Source: Pterois miles
Taxonomy: Eukaryota > Chordata > Actinopteri > Perciformes > Scorpaenidae
NCBI GenBank assembly: GCA_947000775.1
Contig: CAMQGK010000239.1
Coordinates: 1 to 64,000, forward strand
Length of the DNA stretch: 64,000 nt
Direction: 5' to 3'
Shown: piece by piece, positions 1 to 9,059 of the stretch
How positions within the stretch are numbered: the first letter of the stretch is position 1
Layout of the letters: each line of letters starts with the position of its first letter
Made by a program: the position numbers and the translations under genes
Notes under the pieces: model-generated
What the model saw: only the letters and a program-made list of their open reading frames with translations
Database searches by the model: none
What the model was told of the DNA's origin: nothing

Positions 1-337
1 AAACACAGGCGTTTCCGTCCGTTCTGTCCGTCTTGTGGTCCGTCACCCATCTGACCTGGTCGGGAATCAGCATATCTTCATTGTTGTAAAGGTGTAAAGG
101 AGCCGCTGAACTACAGCAACACTGAGTCTGAGTCTCTGTAAAAATACAAATAAATGATGGTGTTTTATATAACCTTAAACTGATTTACTACTGAAGAAGA
201 TTCATGTTAACCAACATCAGTATGAGACTGAACACAGGATCATGTTACATGGCTGAGTTTTTGTTGTTTTGACTAATATAAACATGAGATCAGTCCAGTG
301 TGTAAAGTGTGGAGCTGAAAGAAGTTCAGTGTTTTGA
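1..337. repeat. Partial satellite monomer at the left edge
   Basis: The window opens inside the CpG-bearing part of a monomer, at AAACACAGGCGTTTCC, and runs through the 8-bp duplication and the AT-rich half to the first landmark. No array boundary or unique flank is present, so the array extends to the left. Confidence 0.95.
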
Positions 338-844
338 GTGGACTGCTGTGGTGCTGGAGCTTCCTCACATCAGACTGGTTGTGTGATGCTGCTGGCTTGG
401 TGTGGTTCGGTTGTCATCCACTCTCTGGGAAGAGTCCTGTCCTGAGATCAGAAACAAGTCAAGAATGTGGATCCTTCTCTTGGTCTGCTGTCAGTGTCTC
501 CCAGACTTCAATTAAAAAAAATCAACTACGAAGACTAATTCATGTATAAATAAATCTGCATTGATCAGTGGTGTCACAGGTTATATGAGTCTGGAAAACA
601 TGTGTAGGCTTCATCTTTGACACTACTGAAGCTGGCTGCAGCTACATATTTGCAGTGGTGACAATCTTCTTATCCAACTGTTGGCGAGGAAATCAATATG
701 CATATTTCCCAAAATGACAAAATGTTCCTTTAAGGTGCAGCTTACTTAGCTAGTCCACGAAAACACAGGCGTTTCCGTCCGTTCTGTCCGTCTTGTGGTC
801 CGTCATCAATCTGACCTGGTCGGGAATCAGCATATCTTCATTGT

Positions 845-860
845 TGTAAAGGTGTAAAGG
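845..860 (+). repeat. 8-bp tandem duplication TGTAAAGG x2 (representative copy)
   Basis: Some monomers have TGTAAAGG twice in a row and others once. This one indel accounts for most of the difference between units near 753 bp and those near 760 bp. It serves as a haplotype mark and occurs in units with otherwise different backgrounds, which points to exchange between monomers. Confidence 0.9.
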
Positions 861-903
861 AGCCTCTGAACTACAGCAACACTCAGTCTGAGTCTCTGTA
901 AAA

Positions 904-911
904 ATGCAAAT
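904..911 (+). promoter_or_regulatory. Octamer ATGCAAAT in a subset of monomers (representative copy)
   Basis: ATGCAAAT is the canonical octamer bound by POU-domain factors such as Oct-1. It is in about 22 of the 84 unit tails (by eye in units 1, 3, 4, 6, 12, 14-16, 19, 21, 39-41, 50-52, 55-57, 66, 82, 83). Other units have ATACAAAT at the same place. Binding is not shown. The base change may be neutral. Confidence 0.3.
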
Positions 912-1226
912 GAATAATGGTGTTTTATATAACCTTCAACTGATTTATGACTGAAGAAGATTCATGTTAACCAACATCAGTATGAGACTGAACACAGGAT
1001 CATGTTACATGGCTGAGTTTTTGTTATTTTGACTAATATAAACATGAGATCAGTCCAGTGTGTAAAGTGTGGAGCTGAAGGAGGTTCAGTGTGTTGAGTG
1101 GACTGCTGTGATGCTGGAGCTTCCTCACATCAGACTGGTTGTTTGATGCTGCTGGCTTGGTGTGGTTCAGTTGTCGTCCACTCTCCGGGAAGAGTCCTGT
1201 CCTGTGAGATCAGAAACAAGTCAGGA

Positions 1227-1310
1227 ATGTGGATCCTTCTCTTGGTCTGCTGTCAGTGTGTCCCAGACTTCAGCTATAATAATCAACTACGAAGACTAAT
1301 TCATGTATAA
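1227..1310 (+). other. Short ATG frame with signal-peptide-like start (representative copy)
   Basis: Each monomer has an ATG just before the GGATCC site, opening a frame that begins MWILLLVCCQCLP and, in this unit, runs 27 codons to TAA. The start is a run of hydrophobic residues with three Cys and looks like a secretion signal. The frame is open in both TG-indel forms because the indel lies upstream. The end differs with haplotype: the A form stops after PDFN, the C form reads QGLPEIQL. No promoter, splice pattern or longer exon supports it. I treat it as a possible fossil first exon or chance, not a gene. Confidence 0.3.
1231..1236. other. Once-per-monomer GGATCC (BamHI) site (representative copy)
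   Basis: GGATCC occurs once in each monomer at the same place, with one loss (unit 75). The predicted BamHI pattern from this window is a dominant band of 748-763 bp, one 707-bp fragment and one dimer of about 1.5 kb. This is the pattern by which many satellites were first found. Confidence 0.85.
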
Positions 1311-1400
1311 ATAAATCTGCATTGATCAGTGGTGTCACAGGTTATATGAGTCTGGAAAACATGTGTAGGCTTCATCTTTGACACTACTGAAGCTGGCTGC

Positions 1401-1494
1401 AGCTACATATTTGCAGTGGTGACAATCTTCTTATCCAACTGTTGGCTAGGAAATCAATATGCATATTTCCCAAAATGACAAAATGTTCCTTTAA
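1401..1494 (+). repeat. Stretch resembling a dispersed teleost repeat (representative copy)
   Basis: The stretch runs from AGCTACATATTTGCAGTGG through CAATCTTCTTATCCAACTG to CATATTTCCCAAAATGACA and GTTCCTTTAA. From memory, a near version of this order of words is very common in percomorph fish genomes and 3'UTRs as the end of a dispersed repeat. If so, the satellite monomer took in, or grew from, a dispersed element. The match is recalled, not searched. Confidence 0.45.
1456..1467. repeat. 12-bp perfect palindrome, one per monomer (representative copy)
   Basis: AATATGCATATT is its own reverse complement and is present in nearly every unit. It is broken by single changes in a few units: AATATGCATTTT near 12,780, 15,041 and 63,294, AATATGAATTTT near 16,544, and AATATGCACATT near 30,896. 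No role is shown. Confidence 0.7.
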
Positions 1495-1534
1495 GGTGCA
1501 GCTTACTTAGCTAGTCCACGAAAACACAGGCGTT

Positions 1535-1564
1535 TCCGTCCGTTCTGTCCGTCTTGTGGTCCGT
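1535..1564 (+). repeat. TCCGT cluster, CpG-bearing core (representative copy)
   Basis: TCCGT occurs four times within 30 bp (1535, 1539, 1548 and 1560), making the most CpG-dense part of an otherwise CpG-poor monomer. The spacing is irregular. Haplotypes alter it: TTTCCTGCCG and TTTACTGCCG remove the first copies, and TTCTCTCCGTC changes the middle. It may be the trace of an older short tandem repeat. Confidence 0.6.
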
Positions 1565-2866
1565 CATCCATCTGACCTGGTCGGGAATCAGCATATCTTC
1601 ATTGTTGTAAAGGAGCCACTGAACTACAGCAACACTCAGTCCGAGTCTCTGCAAAAATACAAATAAATAATGGTGTTTTATATAACCTTCAACTGATTTA
1701 TGACTGAAGAAGATTCATGTTAACCAACATCACTATGAGACTGAACAACGGATCATGTTACATGGCTGAGTTTTTGTTAATTTGACTATTATAAACATGA
1801 GATCAGTTCAGTGTGTAAAGTGTGGAGCTGAAGGCGGTTGAGTGTGTTGAGTGGACTGCTGTGGTGCTGGAGCTTCCTCACATCAGACTGGTTGTGTGAT
1901 GCTGCTGGCTTGGTGTGGTTCGGTTCACGTCCACTCTCCGGGAAGAGTCCTGTCCTGTGAGATCAGAAACAAGTCAGGAATGTGGATCCTTCCCTTGGTC
2001 TGCTGTCAGTGTCTCCCAGACTTCAGCTATAATAATCAACTACGAAGACTAATTCAAGTCGAAATAAATCTGCATTGATCAGTGGTGTCACAGGTTATAT
2101 GAGTCTGGAAAACATGTGTAGGCTTCATCTTTGACACTACTGAAGCTGGCTGCAGCTACATATTTACAGTGGTAACAATCTTCTTATCCAAGTGTTGTCT
2201 AGGAAATCAATATGCATATTTCCCAAAATGAAAAAATGTTCCTTTAATGTGCAGCTCACTTAGCTAGTCCACGAAAACACAGGCGTTTCCGTCCGGTCTG
2301 TCCGTCTTGTGGTCCGTCATCCATCTGACCTGGTCGGGAATCAGCATTTCTTCATTGTTGTAAAGGAGCCACTGAACTACAGCAACACTCAGTCTGAGTC
2401 TCTGTAAAAATGCAAATGAATAATGGTGTTTTATATAACCTTCAACTGATTTATGACTGAAGAAGATTCATGTTAACCAACATCAGTATGAGACTGAACA
2501 CAGGATCATGTTACATGGCTGAGTTTTTGTTATTTTGACTAATATAAACATGAGATCAGTCCAGTGTGTAAAGTGTGGAGCTGAAGGCGGTTCAGTGTGT
2601 TGAGTGGACTGCTGTTATGCTGGAGCTTCCTCACATCAGACTGGTTGTGTGATGCTGCTGGCTTGGTGTGGTTCAGTTGTCGTCCACTCTCCGGGAAGAG
2701 TCCTGTCCTGTGAGATCAGAAACAAGTCAGGAATGTGGATCCTTCTCTTGGTCTGCTGTCAGTGTCTCCCAGACTTCAGCTATAATAATCAACTACGAAG
2801 ACTAATTCATGTATAAATAAATCTGCATTGATCAGTGGTGTCACAGGTTATATGAGTCTGGAAAAC

Positions 2867-5133
2867 ATGTGTAGGCTTCATCTTTGACACTACTGAAGCT
2901 GGCTGCAGCTACATATTTGCAGTGGTGACAATCTTCTTATCCAACTGTTGGCTAGGAAATCAATATGCATATTTCCCAAAATGACAAAATGTTCCTTTAA
3001 GGTGCAGCTTACTTAGCTAGTCCACGAAAACACAGGCGTTTCCGTCCGTTCTGTCCGTCTTGTGGTCCGTCATCAATCTGACCTGGTCGGGAATCAGCAT
3101 ATCTTCATTGTTGTAAAGGTGTAAAGGAGCCTCTGAACTACAGCAACACTCAGTCTGAGTCTCTGTAAAAATGCAAATGAATAATGGTGTTTTATATAAC
3201 CTTCAACTGATTTATGACTGAAGAAGATTCATGTTAACCAACATCAGTATGAGACTGAACACAGGATCATGTTACATGGCTGAGTTTTTGTTATTTTGAC
3301 TAATATAAACATGAGATCAGTCCAGTGTGTAAAGTGTGGAGCTGAAGGAGGTTCAGTGTGTTGAGTGGACTGCTGTGATGCTGGAGCTTCCTCACATCAG
3401 ACTGGTTGTGTGATGCTGCTGGCTTGGTGTGGTTCAGTTGTCGTCCACTCTCCGGGAAGAGTCCTGTCCTGTGAGATCAGAAACAAGTCAGGAATGTGGA
3501 TCCTTCTCTTGGTCTGCTGTCAGTGTGTCCCAGACTTCAGCTATAATAATCAACTACGAAGACTAATTCATGTATAAATAAATCTGCATTGATCAGTGGT
3601 GTCACAGGTTATATGAGTCTGGAAAACATGTGTAGGCTTCATCTTTGACACTACTGAAGCTGGCTGCAGCTACATATTTGCAGTGGTGACAATCTTCTTA
3701 TCCAACTGTTGGCTAGGAAATCAATATGCATATTTCCCAAAATGACAAAATGTTCCTTTAAGGTGCAGCTTACTTAGCTAGTCCACGAAAACACAGGCGT
3801 TTCCGTCCGTTCTGTCCGTCTTGTGGTCCGTCATCCATCTGACCTGGTCGGGAATCAGCATTTCTTCATTGTTGTAAAGGAGCCACTGAACTACAGCAAC
3901 ACTCAGTCCGAGTCTCTGCAAAAATACAAATAAATAATGGTGTTTTATATAACCTTCAACTGATTTATGACTGAAGAAGATTCATGTTAACCAACATCAC
4001 TATGAGACTGAACAACGGATCATGTTACATGGCTGAGTTTTTGTTAATTTGACTATTATAAACATGAGATCAGTTCAGTGTGTAAAGTGTGGAGCTGAAG
4101 GCGGTTCAGTGTGTTGAGTGGACTGCTGTGGTGCTGGAGCTTCCTCACATCAGACTGGTTGTGTGATGCTGCTGGCTTGGTGTGGTTCGGTTCACGTCCA
4201 CTCTCTGGGAAGAGTCCTGTCCTGTGAGATCAGAAACAAGTCAGGAATGTGGATCCTTCCCTTGGTCTGCTGTCAGTGTCTCCCAGACTTCAGCTATAAT
4301 AATCAACTACGAAGACTAATTCAAGTCGAAATAAATCTGCATTGATCAGTGGTGTCACAGGTTATATGAGTCTGGAAAACATGTGTAGGCTTCATCTTTG
4401 ACACTACTGAAGCTGGCTGCAGCTACATATTTACAGTGGTAACAATCTTCTTATCCAAGTGTTGTCTAGGAAATCAATATGCATATTTCCCAAAATGAAA
4501 AAATGTTCCTTTAATGTGCAGCTCACTTAGCTAGTCCACGAAAACACAGGCGTTTCCGTCCGGTCTGTCCGTCTTGTGGTCCGTCATCCATCTGACCTGG
4601 TCGGGAATCAGCATTTCTTCATTGTTGTAAAGGAGCCACTGAACTACAGCAACACTCAGTCTGAGTCTCTGTAAAAATGCAAATGAATAATGGTGTTTTA
4701 TATAACCTTCAACTGATTTATGACTGAAGAAGATTCATGTTAACCAACATCAGTATGAGACTGAACACAGGATCATGTTACATGGCTGAGTTTTTGTTAT
4801 TTTGACTAATATAAACATGAGATCAGTCCAGTGTGTAAAGTGTGGAGCTGAAGGCGGTTCAGTGTGTTGAGTGGACTGCTGTTATGCTGGAGCTTCCTCA
4901 CATCAGACTGGTTGTGTGATGCTGCTGGCTTGGTGTGGTTCGGTTGTCGTCCACTCTCCGGGAAGAGTCCTGTCCTGTGAGATCAGAAACAAGTCAGGAA
5001 TGTGGATCCTTCTCTTGGTCTGCTGTCAGTGTCTCCCAGACTTCAGCTATAATAATCAACTACGAAGACTAATTCATGTATAAATAAATCTGCATTGATC
5101 AGTGGTGTCACAGGTTATATGAGTCTGGAAAAC
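2867..5133. repeat. Higher-order trimer, copy 2 (2,267 bp)
   Basis: This is the direct tandem copy of the preceding trimer, with internal unit lengths of 753, 753 and 761. The third unit repeats the rare GCTGTTATGCTGG. A change to CTCTCTGGG near 4201 is private to this copy relative to its neighbour. The match weakens after about 5,133, where the monomer switches to the CTAGAAAATC and ACTTACCTAGTCC haplotype. Confidence 0.85.
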
Positions 5134-5277
5134 ATGTGTAGGCTTCATCTTTGACACTACTGAAGCTGGCTGCAGCTACATATTTACAGTGGTGACAATC
5201 TTCTTATCTAACTGTTGGCTAGAAAATCAATATGCATATTTCCCAAAATGACAAAATGTTCCTTTAATGTGCAGCTT

Positions 5278-5285
5278 ACTTACCT
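5278..5285 (-). other. Consensus splice-donor string on the minus strand (representative copy)
   Basis: ACTTACCT read on the minus strand is AGGTAAGT, a perfect 5' splice-site core. It occurs only in monomers with CTTACTTACCTAGTCC. Units with CTTAGCTAGTCC or CTTATGTCGGCC lose it. A chance match in a highly repeated sequence is likely, but antisense array transcripts could use it. Confidence 0.25.
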
Positions 5286-5449
5286 AGTCCACGAAAACAC
5301 AGGAGTTTCCGTCCGTTCTGTCCGTCTTGTGGTCCGTCATCCATCTGACCTGGTCGGGAATCAGCATATCTTCATTGTTGTAAAGGTGTAAAGGAGCCGC
5401 TGAACTACAGCAACACTCAGTCTGAGTCTCTGCAAAAATACAAATAAAT

Positions 5450-7250
5450 GATGGTGTTTTATATAACCTTAAACTGATTTACTACTGAAGAAGATTCATG
5501 TTAACCAACATCAGTATGAGACTGAACACAGGATCATGTTACATGGCTGAGTTTTTGTTGTTTTGACTAATATAAACATGAGATCAGTCCAGTGTGTAAA
5601 GTGTGGAGCTGAAAGAAGTTCAGTGTGTTGAGTGGACTGCTGTGGTGCTGGAGCTTCCTCACATCAGACTGGTTGTGTGATGCTGCTGGCTTGGTGTGGT
5701 TCGGTTGTCATCCACTCTCCGGGAAGAGTCCTGTCCTGAGATCAGAAACAAGTCAGGAATGTGGATCCTTCTCTTGGTCTGCTGTCAGTGTCTCCCAGAC
5801 TTCAATTAAAAAAAATCAACTACGAAGACTAATTCATGTGGAATTAAATCTGCATTGATCAGTGGTGTCACAGGTTATATGAGTCTGGAAAACATGTGTA
5901 GGCTTCATCTTTGACACTACTGAAGCTGGCTGCAGCTACATATTTGCAGTGGTAAAAATCTTGTTTAACTGTTGGCTAAAAAATCAATATGCATATTTCC
6001 CAAAATGACAAAATGTTCCTTTAATGTGCAGCTTACTTACCTAGTCCACGAAAACACAGGCGTTTCCGTCCGTTCTCTCCGTCTTGTGGTCCGTCACCCA
6101 TCTGACCTGGTCGGGAATCAGCATTTCTTCATTGTTGTAAAGGAGCCACTGAACTACAGCAACACTCAGTCCGAGTCTCTGCAAAAATACAAATAAATAA
6201 TGGTGTTTTATATAACCTTCAACTGATTTACTACTTTAGAAGATTCATGTTAACCAACATAAATATGAGACTGAACACAGGATCATGTTACATGGCTGAG
6301 TTTTTGTTATTTTGACTAATATAAACATGAGATCAGTCCAGTGTGTAAAGTGTGGAGCTGAAGGCAGTTCAGTGTGTTGAGTGGACTGCTGTGGTGCTGG
6401 AGCTTCCTCACATCAGACTGGTTGTGTGATGCTGCTGGCTTGGTGTGGTTCGGTTGTCGTCCACTCTCCGGGAAGAGTCCTGTCCTGAGATCAGAAACAA
6501 GTCAGGAATGTGGATCCTTCTCTTGGTCTGCTGTCAGTGTCTCCCATACTTCAGCTGCTATAATCAACTATGAAGACTAATTCATGTGGAATTACATCTG
6601 CATTGATCAGTGGTGTCACAGGTTATATGAGTCTGGAAAACATGTGTAGGCTTCATCTTTGACACTACTGAAGCTGGCTGCAGCTACATATTTACAGTGG
6701 TGACAATCTTCTTGTTTAACTGTTGGCTAGAAAATCAATATGCATATTTCCCAAAATGACAAAATGTTCCTTTAGAGTGCAGCTTACTTACCTAGTCCAC
6801 GAAAACACAGGCGTTTCCGTCCGTTCTGTCCGTCTTGTGGTCCGTCATCCATCTGACCTGGTCGGGAATCAGCATTTTTCATTGTTGTAAAGGTGTAAAG
6901 GAGCCGCTGAACTACAGCAACACTCAGTCTGAGTCTCTGTAAAAATACAAATAAATAATGGTGTTTTATATAAACTTCAACTGATTTACTACTGAAGAAG
7001 ATTCATGTCAACCAACATCAGTATGAGACTGAACACAGGATCATGTTACATGGCTGAGTTTTTGTTATTTTGACTAATATAAACATGAGATCAGTCCAGT
7101 GTGTATAGTGTGGAGCTGAAGGCGGTTCAGTGTGTTGAGTGGACTGCTGTGGTGCTGGAGCTTCCTCACATCAGACTGGTTGTGTGATGCTGCTGGCTTG
7201 GTGTGGTTCGGTTCACGTCCACTCTCCGGGAAGAGTCCTGTCCTGAGATC
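5450..7250. repeat. Haplotype block H, copy 1
   Basis: Units 8-9 and the head of unit 10 repeat at 34.13-35.93 kb (shift 28,683) and 46.21-48.01 kb (shift 40,760). The block carries a run of eight A after CAATT, then the CATACTTCAGCTGC form, then the rare TTCTCTCCGTC in place of TTCTGTCCGTC near 6073, then CATTTTTCATTG and CATGTCAACCAAC. This copy leaves the block in unit 10, which has CAGACTTCAG where the other two copies have GGGTCTCCCAGAG. Confidence 0.8.
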
Positions 7251-9059
7251 AGAAACAAGTCAGGAATGTGGATCCTTCTCTTGGTCTGCTGTCAGTGTCT
7301 CCCAGACTTCAGCTATAATAATCAACTACGAAGACTAATTCATGTGGAATTAAATCTGCATTGATCAGTGGTGTCACAGGTTATATGAGTCTGGAAAACA
7401 TGTGTAGGCTTCATCTTTGACACTACTGAAACTGGCTGCAGCTACATATTTACAGTGGTGACAATCTTCTTGTTTAACTGTTGGCTAGAAAATCAATATG
7501 CATATTTCCCAAAATGACAAAATGTTCCTTTAAGGTGCAGCTTACTTAGCTATTCCACGAAAACACAGGCGTTTCCGTCCGTTCTGTCCGTCTTGTGGTC
7601 CGTCATCCATCTGACCTGGTGGGGAATCAGCATTTCTTCATTGTTGTAAAGGAGCCACTGAACTACAGCAACACTCAGTCCGAGTCTCTGCAAAAATACA
7701 AATAAATAATGGTGTTTTATATAACCTTCAACTGATTTATGACTGAAGAAGATTCATGTTAACCAAGACCACTATGAGACTGAACAACGGATCATGTTAC
7801 ATGGCTGAGTTTTTGTTAATTTGACTATTATAAACATGAGATCAGTTCAGTGTGTAAAGTGTGGAGCTGAAGGCGGTTGAGTGTGTTGAGTGGACTGCTG
7901 TGGTGCTGGAGCTTCCTCACATCAGACTGGTTGTGTGATGCTGCTGGCTTGGTGTGGTTCAGTTGTCGTCCACTCTCCGGGAAGAGTCCTGTCCTGTGAG
8001 ATCAGAAACAAGTCAGGAATGTGGATCCTTCTCTTGGTCTGCTGTCAGTGTGTCCCAGACTTCAGCTATAATAATCAACTACGAAGACTAATTCATGTAT
8101 AAATAAATCTGCATTGATCAGTGGTGTCACAGGTTATATGAGTCTGGAAAACATGTGTAGGCTTCATCTTTGACACTACTGAAGCTGGCTGCAGCTACAT
8201 ATTTGCAGTGGTGACAAACTTCTTATCCAACTGTTGGCTAGGAAATCAATATGCATATTTCCCAAAATGACAAAATGTTCCTTTAAGGTGCAGCTTACTT
8301 AGCTAGTCCACGAAAACACAGGCGTTTCCGTCCGTTCTGTCCGTCTTGTGGTCCGTCATCCATCTGACCTGGTCGGGAATCAGCATTTCTTCATTGTTGT
8401 AAAGGAGCCACTGAACTACAGCAACACTCAGTCCGAGTCTCTGCAAAAATACAAATAAATAATGGTGTTTTATATAACCTTCAACTGATTTATGACTGAA
8501 GAAGATTCATGTTAACCAACATCAGTATGAGACTGAACAACGGATCATGTTACATGGCTGAGTTTTTGTTAATTTGACTATTATAAACATGAGATCAGTT
8601 CAGTGTGTAAAGTGTGGAGCTGAAGGCGGTTCAGTGTGTTGAGTGGACTGCTGTGGTGCTGGAGCTTCCTCACATCAGACTGGTTGTGTGATGCTGCTGG
8701 CTTGGTGTGGTTCGGTTCACGTCCACTCTCCGGGAAGAGTCCTGTCCTGTGAGATCAGAAACAAGTCAGGAATGTGGATCCTTCCCTTGGTCTGCTGTCA
8801 GTGTCTCCCAGACTTCAGCTGTAATAATCAACTACGAAGACTAATTCAAGTCGAAATAAATCTGCATTGATCAGTGTTGTGACAGGTTATATGAGTCTGG
8901 AAAACATGTGTAGGCTTCATCTTTGACACTACTGAAGCTGGCTGCAGCTACATATTTACAGTGGTAACAATCTTCTTATCCAACTGTTGGCTAGGAAATC
9001 AATATGCATATTTCCCAAAATGAAAAAATGTTCCTTTAATGTGCAGCTTACTTAGCTAG
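7251..9059. repeat. Satellite monomers 10-12, mixed haplotypes
   Basis: Only monomers are present. Units 11 and 12 resemble members of the trimer family but are mixed: unit 11 joins a GGTTGAGTG upstream edge to the GTGTGTCCCAG form of the first trimer unit. Unit 12 has CTGTAATAATC where others have CTATAATAATC. The segment looks like a degraded or recombined trimer lying between better copies. Confidence 0.75.

Larger units (their letters stand above)
1098..1850 (+). repeat. Reference monomer (unit 2) with internal landmarks
   Basis: This complete 753-bp unit shows the parts shared by nearly all copies. In order they are: the landmark; a single GGATCC at 1231-1236; a short ATG frame at 1227-1310; a variable A/T patch before TCAACTACGAAGAC; a stretch resembling a dispersed fish repeat at 1401-1494, which includes a 12-bp palindrome; a CpG-bearing TCCGT cluster at 1535-1564; an AT-rich part with AATAAA and TATATAA-like strings; and a near-invariant GGATCATGTTACATGGCTGAG region. 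The unit boundary is arbitrary. Nothing marks a natural start. Confidence 0.9.
600..2866. repeat. Higher-order trimer, copy 1 (2,267 bp)
   Basis: Units with landmarks at 1098, 1851 and 2604 match those at 3365, 4118 and 4871 in the same order, at a constant shift of 2,267 bp. Shared marks include CATCAATCTGACC in the first unit, AACAACGGATC with AAGTCGAAATAAATC in the second, and GCTGTTATGCTGG in the third. I spotted only a few substitutions between copies, for example TGTTTGATG at 1139 against TGTGTGATG, and GGTTGAGTG at 1833 against GGTTCAGTG. Adjacent monomers inside the trimer differ more, which is the mark of a higher-order repeat. Confidence 0.85.

Noticed and set aside
149..154. AATAAA polyadenylation signals
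   Set aside because: Two or more AATAAA strings occur in most monomers in AT-rich parts, but no gene end or downstream GT-rich element ties them to a transcript.
1168..1195. CENP-B box (TTCG with a downstream CGGG)
   Set aside because: TTCGG and CCGGGAAG occur close together, but the spacing and the central A do not fit NTTCGNNNNANNCGGGN in any haplotype I read.
1161..1200. Pol III A-box and B-box-like strings (TGGCTTGGTGTGG and GGTTCGG in other units)
   Set aside because: The A-box-like string has mismatches and the B-box-like string lies directly after it rather than 30-60 bp downstream. There is no tRNA-like fold, so this is not a tRNA gene or a tRNA-type SINE head.
1098..1310. Open frame of about 70 codons (MDCC- type), repeated in most monomers
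   Set aside because: It starts at GTG, not ATG, the frame is broken by a TG indel in many copies, the end changes with each haplotype, and it recurs only because the satellite recurs. It is not a coding gene.
5972..6196. Open frame of about 74 codons (MAKKSICIF- type)
   Set aside because: It begins at TTG and lies over the dispersed-repeat-like stretch and CpG core. Stops and substitutions vary with haplotype. No domain is recognisable.
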